Positions 35,501-46,049 of a DNA stretch of 64,000 bases are shown here, one piece after another. Made by a program: the position numbers and the translations under genes. The stretch spans positions 2,728,001 to 2,792,000 of the forward strand of contig JAGTWJ010000003.1 in assembly GCA_020064725.1 (NCBI GenBank), given 5' to 3'. Below the pieces are notes generated by a model. It was given only the letters and a program-made list of their open reading frames with translations. It was not told the DNA's origin and searched no databases. Origin of the DNA: Drechslerella dactyloides. Taxonomy: Eukaryota > Ascomycota > Orbiliomycetes > Orbiliales > Orbiliaceae. Every line of letters starts with the position of its first letter. Position 1 is the first letter of the stretch.

Positions 35501-35873
35501 CCAAAAGTTCGATTTTCGATACAATCAGGGTCAACAGCGCAACTACGGGAATAACTCAACTTATCAGCCCTCCGGGGGTCATCAACGGTACCCCCCTCCT
35601 CAACAGGGCCACAACCCACAAGGATATCATGGCGACTATAATGGCGGCGGTTACGACCGGGGTTTCGAGGATAGGGGTAGCCACAACGGGGGTGATAGGT
35701 ACAGGAGAGGCCCTTATGATCAGGGGAGGGACGAGCGTCGAGATCACAACCAGCGTGGCGGAGGATCCTATGATCGCCGGCCGTATGATTCACGCGATCG
35801 CAGGGGTCAGGGATACCAAGGACCAGGGTCAAATGCCCCATATAACCGGCCAAACAATAGTTGGATGGGATAA
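32510..35873 (+). CDS. RAT1: Nuclear 5'-3' exoribonuclease Rat1/Xrn2
   Basis: Processive nuclear 5'-3' RNase that acts in rRNA and snoRNA trimming and torpedo termination. Exons: 32510-32514, 32583-32715, 32780-33211, 33273-35116 and 35174-35873; 3114 nt, 1037 residues. The first coding exon is only five bases (ATG GG), spliced to give MGVPAFFRWLSQKYPKI, the invariant XRN start. Catalytic acidic residues lie in NLYLDMNGIVHPC, VDGVAPRAKMNQQRSRRF, and SVPGEGEHKIMEF and YGLDADLIML. A CCHC knuckle, CRLCNQKGHRAEEC (about 265-278), is the Rat1-type insert absent from cytoplasmic Xrn1. The C-terminus is Gly/Arg/Tyr-rich. Because the unspliced mRNA reads ATG GGG TAA, translation needs intron 1 removed. 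A second GTAAGT at 32533 inside intron 1 would give the same early stop. Confidence 0.96.
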
Positions 35874-36407
35874 TTCAAGAATTGTACTTGATGCTTTTCG
35901 AATCTGGCCTCGAGTTTGTCGTTCTTAGTGTTCACAAAATTTTCTGCCTCTTATCATGGATGGTGTAATGGAATACTGCCTATCAGTTGAATTTAGCTAG
36001 TTCCGGTGAAATTGCAATCACCTATCGGAGACTTCAAGCTAATGTCCATCAAGGTACCAAGATAATTTGTGAAATTCTGCTTTGGCTTCACTTCATCATC
36101 GTTAAATATGTGACTTCATACAAATGCAAATGTGCTAGCAAGTACAGTATTCCCGTGGTGACCCAGTATAACTCCCATCACCAATATAAAGGGTACTGAG
36201 ACGTTCGGGCCGTATCAAACATGGCCGGGAATGGGTATTCCATACATAATCGAAAAAATGCCTACCATGTTCATCATGGTGATATGAAAAACGATCTAAT
36301 GCTCAACAGGCCGGCTACTTTTCATGCAATTATCAACTATAGGAAAAGCCATAATCAGTATTCGCCCATTCGCCCATTCATTTATTCGGCTCCGCGCCAT
36401 CAATCCA
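35874..36407. other. Convergent region RAT1/IRA
   Basis: AT-rich 3' flanks of RAT1 (+) and the RasGAP gene (-). Only short chance open frames; no RNA gene or repeat seen. It is also where base composition starts to change (see findings). Confidence 0.5.
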
Positions 36408-39400
36408 CTACACCTCCACACTCACCTCGATCAAACGATCCACGCACATGCGCTCCTGATCGTTGGATGTCCGCTTGAACGACGTAGATGACCAGATGCC
36501 CGAAAACCCAATACTATCCAAGATCCGATCGAGCAGGTCCTGCGTGCCCTGGCGGTCAGAGTAGCGCTTGTCGCTCGCGATCTTTCGAATGACATCATGC
36601 GTCGACTTGAGCATCGACTGGCTTTGTGAGGACACCAGAATCTCCTCCAACTCGACCATCACACGATCATGACTGCCGCCGCGTTGTTAGCATTGGCGGA
36701 ATATATCAGGGGAAAAAGACAAACTCACATCAATATAAATACGTCAGGCCGATGAGCAGCAGTGTACTCGAAGAACTGCAATCCTGCCGTCTGGATATTC
36801 CCATCAGACATGCGAAAATCGATGACCGCCAGCGCAAGACAAAGCAACAGCTCTTTCTGCTCCGTCTCCATGATCTTAGGCAGTAGTTGCGACCAGTTTA
36901 GTATCGAGTCCTCCTTCTGCAACGGCACGTTGCCCAGCCATATGTCCTTCCAGTCGTCCGCATTAGACGCTCGAGACACCAAACAGCTTAGGTATGGTAT
37001 ATAGGATGGGTGCACCTCCCCTCTTTGTGACTCCGGAATATTGGCCATCACGACTTCTAGGAACGTCGTGAACGTACGCAAGGTCGCCGCTCTGGTCGTC
37101 GGGTCAGACAGCCCCTTGACTAGACAGAAGCAGACCGAGTATGCGAAATATTCTACGTCGAAATTAATTCCGAACAGATCGTCGACCGCCGCCGCCGCTT
37201 CCTCCACTGTGAATCTGCCCTGCATGAGCACGACGGCCATCCTGCCGTCCTTGAACTCGTCGGACGACGCAATCACCCTCAGGACGGCTTGCAGCAGGCC
37301 GGCAGAGCAGTTGAACAGTGACGGCGGGCCCACGCGGATAAGCGAGATCGCCAGCCAAAACATTTGATGCAGGTACCTGGACGACGGCGGCAGATTGTTC
37401 GCCATCTTGGTCAAGCTGGTTATAATGCTGACCAGCATTTCCGCATCCCCCTGCTCCACAAACCGCGCCAACGCGCTGCGGAGCGCTACCAAAACCTGGT
37501 ACAGCAGGTCGTCATCCACGTCTTCTCTCGCAAGACAGCCCATGACTGCGAACGCGCGGGGCTGGATCGCCGGGTTGTTCTGGAACGCTGTGCTAGCAAC
37601 AAGGCTCATCCACCTCGCTCTCCAAATGTTGGCCATGTCGACCGACGGCGCAGCTATCGCAATGATCTCCAGCAGTAAGTTTGTGATAGTCTCCGTCGAC
37701 GACGTCGACGAATTGCTTTCCGGCGTTCTATTCTCCTCAATCAGCGGCCCATCGCGCGCCGTCTGCCGGTGTATACTAAACAACAAGCCTAATTTCGGCT
37801 CCGACAGCGAGCACAGTATGGTCTTGAGCTTGCCGAGATTCTCGTCGTCGAGGGGGAACGACGTGCATATCGAATGAACCGTATTGATGAGCAAGCTGTG
37901 CACCGTCGTCCTCACGTTCGTGCTGCCACAGTTAACCACCATCGTGATGATGTGGAACAGCTCAGGCAGGAACATTTGCGCCTGTGCCCGACTGTCGAAG
38001 GATATCGCAAGGCAAATCCGCAACAAGACGCATAGCTCCTTCCATATCGCATTGTCCTTCAGATGTCTCGTCGGCCGCAGCGACGTCCTATTTAGTGCCT
38101 TGCGGACCCTTGCGATTATCTTCCCGCGCATCGTCAGCGTGCCGAAAGAAGCAGCGATGGAGCCGATCACCTCCGCCTCGGCGGAGCCAAAGCCATGGTT
38201 GATCGCGCTGCGAACTAGCTCCTCAAAGAAGACTTCCAGCAGACTCTCATCTCTGCTGATCACTGACCATGCGTTCTGCTGGAAGTTGCTATAGAGCGTT
38301 GTTTCATTCACCGTGATCTCGATCATCTTGCGCGCGATCCCCGCAAGCCGCTCTTTACCCTTCTCGCTGTCGCCGTCGAGTGCCAGTACTTGCGAATGCA
38401 AATTGGCCAGCCAGGGCGCCATGTACAATATACTCAGCGGCCGCTGCTGCAGCGGCGACTTGATCCACCCGACGAAGAACTCGGTCAAAAAGTCAAACGT
38501 CAGCTGAGGCTCGTTCGCCGCTAGCTTTTCGCTCACGCCAACGATCAGATTCAGCGAGTCGGCTGGGATGCTGAGCCCTTTCGCGCTGACAAACTGTCGG
38601 TCGACATTAAACCGGAACGTCTGGCAGAGCGCGCACAGCAGATTGTACGCTGATATCCGCAAAGACTGGTCCGAGCTGCCCATGTTCATTAACGCGATAT
38701 TGAGCAGCGTGCCCGGAACATCCTCCGGCCGGATTACTCGCTCGTTCAGTGGCGCCGGCTTGCTGTCTTTCATCACCTTTGCCTTTGCTGATTTGATGCT
38801 CTGCAGCACGTCCACTCGCTTCGGACTCGAGAAGAACATCGCGACCTTGCCGTTCTCCGTCTTGATGCCAAAAGCATTCTCCTCCTCCGTGTGGAAGGAG
38901 GCGGTCGCCTCCTCGATCTCCGATAGCAGAAAGATGTCGTTCACAATCGCCTGCATCCGCAGCCCAGGCACGATGTCCTGCTTCCTTGTTGTCGTGATTT
39001 GAATGTACTGCGTTCCGACTTTGATCACGACCTCTATCCGCCCCTTCGTTTTAGAAAGCCGCGTCACGGGCTGGAACACAAATCGGGAGTCCGCGACCAA
39101 CGACATTGTATCCTTGGGCAGGTGCAGCGCCGGCAGGTGGAAGTGGCGCTCGAGTTCGCTCAGGTTGCCCAACAGAATGTACTCGACGTTCTTCGGGTGA
39201 AAGCTGCTCGACTCGTCCTTATACGCATGTCGCACTAGCCGTCGAAAGTACTTTCGGTAGGTGCTGTTCATGTTGTATACGTAGAAGCGCTTGAGGTTTG
39301 CAACCATCTCAGGAGGGCTCAGCGCATCCAATCTCTTAGGAATGTCGTCCGGCAGCTCGTTGCTAATCGTGTACGATGTCGCATCGATTAGAAGCCCGAA

Positions 39401-42400
39401 CGGCTTGCTCCACATCCGGCTTGCGATCTTCAGGTAGCAGTATATCAGCAGCTCCAGATCGATCGTCTCGGCATTGATGTTTCGTAGAATGACGCAGATC
39501 ACCGGCATCCCATCCTGCCATCCCCCCAAGAGTCAGCGTATCATGTTTTACCCAGAGAGACAGCGAGCCAAACGCACCTTCGATTCACCACCGTCGTAAA
39601 CGATCCGCGCGGATGTAATCGGCTCCACGCTTCGGCCGGAATTCCGCAACATGAACTGCTGAAACCGATAATAAGACGGCTGTATCGTCGCCTGCAGCTG
39701 CGGCCGCGTCCACGAGAAGTCTAGCGGCGGTGCCCCCAGCGTTGGTATCAGCGCGGAAAACTCCGCAATCGGCTCCTTCAAGTCGTTCGCCGTGTACTTG
39801 GGCGCCACGCTGTTCGGGAACCCGGGACTCGTGATGCGCGGGTGCAGCAGCCGCTGCCGCACGACCTCCCAGTGATCGTACATGAATCGATGCAAGGCGA
39901 TGCAACTGCCAAAATCGAACACCTCCACCGCAGCCGCCTGGTCGGGAATAGCAATAGGACTCTGCCCCCCAAAATGTCAGCTGTGCACAATTTTGATAGA
40001 GCGCGTAGACGCAACGTACCGAAATATCACGCAAAAACTGCGTGACCCGATAGATATTTGCAGTCAAAAAGTCATTAAGGGGTATCATGTAGGGTTCTTT
40101 TGCGCCGAAAAGAACGTTATTCGCCAGATTTTGTACAACTTTCGCAATCAACAGCAGCCCGCGCCGCATCCCGCGCTTCGGAATGGACTTGACCAAGCCC
40201 TCCGAGTCGGGCGCGACAATGGCCGGGCAAAAGAAACGAAGGAAAATAAACGCCCCGACAGCCGTAAACTTGGCCTCGGGGAACCGCGTCGTCACAGCCG
40301 TCGTAATCGTGTGGCAGATGTAGCGGAACGACGCCGGCACCTGCTCAAAGCTCTTGCAGATCTCGTCGATGAACATGTTGGTGACGAATCGCAACTGCAG
40401 CGCATTACGCTGCAGCTCCTCCGGCGACGACGTCCGTGCCGGGTCCAGTTCGAGGTCCAGGTCGTCGGACGTGCGTATCAGCCGCTCGAGCAGCTTCTGC
40501 AGCGTTGTCCGGAGGTACTGTGCGCCCTTCCACTTTGCAAACACCGACAGCATCTTGGTCGCGACGCAGTTCCGCCGTAGCAGCTCAGACTCGCTCTCTG
40601 AAGAAACACACCCAATCAGCCATGCCCCGTACGAGAGAAGAAAGGAAAGATAACTCACCGGTATTTGCGACCTCCTGCTCGATGAGCTCCTTGAGCAGTG
40701 TCAACCCCAAGCCCTTGCTGTCAAATATGTTCAGCAGCGCAAACGCAATCTCATCGATCTCGCTCGTCGGACAGCTATTGCACAGCGCCAGCACAAACTT
40801 GAAATTATTCACGAGCAGGCCAATCATGCGCTCGTACTTCTCGCCAATCGCCGAGTCACCGAGCGACGAGAACTCCGTGCCCTGCGTCAGTATGTTTGTC
40901 AGCACGTGCATGAACGCCGTTCGGATCTCCAGGTTCTCGTGGTAGCCGATCTCAAGCGAGAACTTGAGCCCGACGTCAACGTTGGCGCTCAGCAGGTTCG
41001 AGAGCGCGAGGATTGCCAGCTCCAGCATTGACGAGGAGTCGTCGCGCGCCAAAGTTATAGCGGACTGGTCGCGGCGGCGCTCGGCCTCGTGCTGGCTGCT
41101 CTCCAGCAGGTTTAAGAATGTCGTAAAGTACGTGCAGAACAGCTGCGACTTTGCGTCCAATGCGTCGGCATCGTGGCTCTCCGTTGGCTGCAGGGGCAGG
41201 CGTGCCAGAAGATTCACCAGCGCCTTGAGCGCGGCGCGATCCAGGTCTTTCTGCAGGCGGCCAATCTCATCCCGCCGGGCAGCTGAATGCCCCACCGTCT
41301 GTTCGGACTACAGTCAGTCAGTCAGCGATACCCCTCCAATAAACCGCCATCAGATAGAAACCTCACCTTTCCTGGCCGCGACATCCAATCAACCAGGATC
41401 TGCAACAGGCTGTTCCTCACTCGAATGTCCTGTCGCAGATCCAACAGGTCCTTCTTCCGCGCGACCACCTCCACAAGTTGGCACATCTTGACCTTGGCCC
41501 TCAGCGTCGACGCATCGTCCTTCAGCCCGTGCAAAAACTTGGCCAGCAGCAGCGTCAGCGCGCCAAAGTCAATCGCGATCAAGCTCTCCTGCGTGTCTTC
41601 CACGCGATCGATAATCGCGCGCAACAGCGACGTCGACTGCTCCGCAAACAACAGCTTGCCGTCCGCCGACTGCGCGATCGCATTGGCATTGTTCTCAAAC
41701 ACGCTGTTGAGCTCGATCTCCAGCGACCGGAAGAACGACACGTACAGCCGCGGGTTCATCTCGGAGCCGAGAACCTCGCGGATCGCCTCGCGCACGTTGA
41801 GCGAATTGCACACCAGCAGCTGCAGACACTGCCGCATGAACCGCTCCAGCAGCGAGTACGGGTCGCCGTCGGGCGCCATGCGGTCGATCCACCGCAGCCC
41901 GGATATCGACGCGTCGTCCAGCCGGATCTCCTGCGGCGGCGGGGCGATGCAACAGCCGCCCAGCGCGGCCAGGAAGCCCGAGTAGTTTCGCCACTCGACT
42001 AGCGTGCGCTCGTCCACGACGGACTGCCGGGAGGGCGAGCCGTTCACGACAACCTTGCAAAGAGTCTTCCATTTCGTAAATACAGCCTCCCAGGCGGTCA
42101 GGATACCCGCTGTCGGGCGAAGCATGCGCGCCGTCAGCTTGCGCAGCCGCTTCTGGAACGCAACGGGGCCGGTCATGCGGAACGTCGGCGACGAGAGCTC
42201 CGAGTAGACGGAGTAGTTCTTCATCACGCTGAGCCCGGACCGCTCCAGGTCCTCCATGTTTTCCGTCAGCCGCCCTTCCTCGCAGAGGATGTTGATGGCG
42301 CTGGTGATGAGCGAGCAGATGTCCAGGTCGCTCGAGCAGAGCAGCACGAGCCATGACACCTCCAAGCTGATGCCCGCGATCTGCCGCTCCGCCACATCCG

Positions 42401-44612
42401 CACCGTTCTCTATGAGTCCCTTCATCGACTTGAGGAACTGCAGTCGGATCTCCATAAAGTCGCGGACGAGCCCCAGCATGACCTTAAGCGTGGGGTCGCT
42501 GAGATCATAGTCGAGGAGCTTGCGGGAGAACGTGACGAGCGTGGCGGACGCGCCTTTCCACGACTCGATCTGCACGTCGGCCTCGGACTTGGTGCTCGTG
42601 TTGGTCGGGCTCAGCGATGTTGTTTCTCGCGAGATCAACCTGCGCGCAAACTCCGTCGACAGCTTCTGTATCAGCGAGTCGTCCTCCGAGGCGCAGTTGA
42701 GGATGCAGGACAGCGTCTTCTCGAAGAATGTACCGCTCTCCTCCTTCGACGCGCCTTCGAAGAGCAGATTCGGGCGGATCTTCAACAGCTCGAGTATCTG
42801 ATGCAGCAGCTCCGTCGACAGCAGGCTTTCCGACGACTGGTTCTCTGCGCGCCGGCTGGTCCCATTGTTGACGTTGCTCCGCTTGGCGTTTCCAATGGTG
42901 TACAAGAAATCCCGAACGTCCGGCGAGATGGCCTGATAGAGCGCGGAAAAACTGTTGTTCCGATCCTGGGACGCTATTATCGCCGCGCCGGTAAACACAA
43001 CGACCTTGTACGACAAGTGCGAGTTGCGGTCCAGCAGCCGCGGGACCAAGCTGTCGACGACCTGGTCTCTGGACAGATGGCACAGCGAGACGAACGCCTT
43101 GACCATGATATCCTTGTCCAGCGCGGTGTCCTCCTCGAATTTGCGCTTGAATATCTCTTCCTTCATCTCGTTCTGCACGTCGAGCGCAAAGCTGAGGATC
43201 GCGATCTCCGAGTGGGCGTCAAAGTAGCTGGCGGCGCGACAGATCGTGACGAGGCAGGACGCTGCGACATCCGCATACCGCTGCCGCAGCGTCTTGCGCA
43301 GATTCTCGAGGAACAAGACGCGCTTCGCGTTGACGTTGCGATTGGTCTCGCCGAGCATGGCGGCCAGGAAGACCTCCGGCACGAGCAACAACAGGGCTGT
43401 CTGCATGGGCCAGAAGCCGGGCTTCTTCTTTATCGAGTCGGCCATGCCGTTGGCAATGTCGAACAGAACGTCCGCGTTGCCTTCCAGCCGACGCTGGCCG
43501 AGATGCTGGTTGACGAACTCCTGCGGATGGGTATCGATCCACTTGAGGATGGCCTCGGGGAGCAGAGCGGCGATCAGCAGCTGGTGCTGCTTCTTGAGGT
43601 GGTAGAAGGCGGCGCAAATGTCGGACAGGATGGCGGACAGCTGCTTCGAGCTGATCCAGACGTGGGCGAGCAGCTGGATCCCGTTGGCGTCGTAGTCGTC
43701 GGTGCCGGCGTGGCGCAGCTGTTTGATGACGCGCTGCAGCGTCTGGAACACGAGCGGCCAGTTGGAGGCGCTGAGATACTCCATGATGGCGTAGACGGCC
43801 TTGTCGAGGTCGCTCGCGCGCACGACGTAGCCACCTTCGTCGGAGGCGACGCCCTGGACGGCATTCTTGGCAGCGATGTTCTGCTGGCCGGGCGACGCGG
43901 TGGATTCTTCGGCGGCGATGGGGCTCGGGGAGAGGCGCAGGACGAGGTCGAGGAGGACGCGGGCGAGCGGGTCGTCGAGCGGGGTGGGAGCTATGCGGCG
44001 GATCTTGCGGGCGGTGAGGGGCGAGACGCGGGGGGTGTCCCAGTGGGCATTGTGGTGTTTGTGGTGGTAGAGGTCGCCATGGACGTCATCGGAGGAGGAG
44101 GAATCGTCGTCGTCGTCGTCATCGTCATCGTCTTCCTCCTCGTCGTCATCGTCGTCTTCGTTGACGGAGTCCCAGTGGGCGTTGAGGCAGTCGGCGAGGA
44201 GTTCGACGAGGAAGGTCTGGGAGAGGACGACAAGCGGCTGCTTGGTGCGCGAGGAGTCGAGCTATCGTGATTGCGATTGATTAGCGGGGGACACAAGTGA
44301 CGACAATGAGGGTTATGATCGGTGGGACGAACGGGAGTGATGTTGTCGATGAGGGCGACGAGCTCGCAGGCGACGGCCTCGACGTGGGTTTTGGAGAGGC
44401 TGACGAGGGTGCCCTGGGAGAGAGTGACGATTTCATCGCGACGGAGATCCTCGAGCTCGTCGCCAGAGCGGTTTGGGAGCTGGATGGATGGACAGATAGA
44501 TAGAATGGGTCAGCAGTCGCAACGGCGGGGGAAGAGCAGGAGGGGTAGAGGGAACCTTTGCTGCCAGGCGCTCGAGCAGGGTTTGGATGAGCTTGTTCTC
44601 GCTCCCGTCCAT
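36408..44612 (-). CDS. IRA: Ira/neurofibromin-type RasGAP
   Basis: Large inhibitory Ras regulator that stimulates Ras GTP hydrolysis and so restrains cAMP/PKA signalling. Eight minus-strand exons: 44556-44612, 44479-44333, 44261-41367, 41298-40659, 40597-40020, 39961-39578, 39514-36729 and 36672-36408 (high to low); 7752 nt, 2583 residues. It starts MDGSENKLIQTLLERLAAK. Residues about 85-115 form a Glu/Asp run followed by serines. The RasGAP domain lies around 1190-1440, with the arginine-finger segment ELLRRNCVATKML and the FIFLRFFCPAIVAP and LIAKVVQNLANNVLF helices. A Sec14-PH-like region follows (DGMPVICVILRNINAE, WSKPFGLLIDATSY). The rest is helical-repeat-like. Length is close to that of filamentous fungal orthologues and shorter than yeast Ira1/2. 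Exons 1 and 2 end on GTTCCC and GTTCGT donors. Codons are strongly G/C-ending. Confidence 0.94.
44098..44161. repeat. GTC/ATC trinucleotide run coding for acidic tract
   Basis: Imperfect GTC/ATC/CTC triplets on the plus strand, read on the minus strand as GAC, GAT and GAG codons for the Asp/Glu-rich insert near the N-terminus of the RasGAP. A likely length-variable tract. Confidence 0.75.
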
Positions 44613-44802
44613 TGGGGCGGCGGGCGGCAGGAGCGCCGGACCAGCTCGCCAGGCCTAGTCGCGGAAGGGCGGAGACAAGAGGGTGGGAGGCCGAGAGGAG
44701 AATGCACCGGGCGGCCGCGATGCACGGGCGGATTGCGATAAGATGAACTCGGAATCGCCTTCTGGGGACGAATCAGGAGAAAAAAGTAAAGAAGAAGGAG
44801 AG

Positions 44803-44850
<48 letters not shown>
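44803..44850. repeat. (AGGAGC)8 microsatellite
   Basis: Eight perfect copies of the hexamer AGGAGC, about 190 bp upstream of the IRA start codon. Confidence 0.95.
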
Positions 44851-44946
44851 GTACGAGGGGGGTATCGCGAAAGAGAGAGAGGGAGAGGGTCTAGAGCCGA
44901 GCAGCGGCGAGCATCAGCGGGGGGACAGGCGAGAGGGACGCCGCGC

Positions 44947-45011
44947 GAGAGAGGGAGAAGAGGGAGAAGAGGAAGAGGAGGAGGAGGGGGGAGGAGGGAG
45001 GAGGAGGAGGA
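44947..45011. repeat. 65-bp purine-only tract
   Basis: An uninterrupted run of G and A (GAGAGAGGGAGAAG and GAGGAGGAGGGGGG-type blocks), pyrimidine-only on the IRA sense strand. Such tracts can form triplex DNA and often sit in fungal promoters. Confidence 0.9.
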
Positions 45012-46049
45012 TCGTGAAGGCGGATGGCGATGGCGATGGCAGCGGGTGAGCATACACGTTTGGGCGAGGTTGCAGTGAAGCCGTCGCCGGCGGAGACTGT
45101 GCTGCTGACTAAGTGCGTTGCAGCTTGCGGCGGGCGGGTGATACGATTCGATTCTCCAATTCTCCCGGCACCCGCCCTTCTCAGCCTGCTCGAGTGCGTC
45201 TGCATCCCCGTGCGGTGCATTGCATCGTGCATTGTGCGTCGCAAATCGTGCGTCGTGCGTCGTGCGTCTCCGAGGAGGGAAGGGCCCTCGAGAGATATCA
45301 TCACCATACGTGTACGTGTGCCTGCGAGCTAGCTATCCCGCCGAGAGAGAAGCTCTGCTGGCCCGGCCGCGATACGATACGATACGAGGCAGCTCGTTAC
45401 GTTACATAGTAGCTTAGCATTGGGCCGTACTTACCGAGCAGCTGGCAACGGCGGTGTCTCTGCCCTTATCCGGGACGGTCTCGGTCTCACATTTACTCGA
45501 GAGGTCCGATCCCTGCCCGGGCCAAGAGGCAGGTCCTCAAGCCTCTCTTCAGCCGACGGGATGAGACACGGCCGTCATCAGCGTCCCCGAGACTAGGCCG
45601 TCACTCAGGAACGGACGCCTTCGAGCATCTTGTGCTAGTGGTGCTGGCTGGCTGGCTGGCGGTGTCGTCGGATGCAGGTACCAGCAATTGCAACGTGACG
45701 GCGGTTGTACCTGCGCCAGAAAAACACGCCGTCCACGTTGGCCGCAATCCGACATTTGCATTCCGCGCTTGTACTTCTCCCTTCAACGTCGCCCCGCAAC
45801 CACCACCGCCAACTGTCACAATATGATATTATCCATGTCGCAGTCCATGCATCAAATATAAAAAAGCATCACCGGTTGTAGTCGGGATCACATCATATCC
45901 ATATAAGTTCCGCACCTGACAACCGCCATCAAAGAACATGAATACTAGGAATGTCACCAATCCATCCATTTATCCATCTATCCCTTCTATATTCTAATTC
46001 TATTCTATATCCGTACTTGAGCCTCAAACCCACACCGGTCACCAGATTC

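Larger units (their letters stand above)
44613..46049. promoter_or_regulatory. IRA promoter and OPT-gene terminator region
   Basis: A 1.44 kb region, unusually rich in simple sequence: an AGGAGC array (44803-44850), a pure purine tract (44947-45011), GTGCGTC-type repeats near 45225-45268, CGATA repeats near 45370-45385 and (GGCT)n near 45645. On the IRA sense strand these are CT-rich, as fungal promoters and leaders often are. I find no supported gene: the open frames on both strands are low-complexity. Confidence 0.5.

Noticed and set aside
42801..44270. 489-codon open frame on the plus strand opposite the IRA gene
   Set aside because: It is an antisense shadow of a GC-rich coding exon; composition is Val/Glu/Asp/Gly-biased with no domain, while the minus strand is clearly RasGAP.
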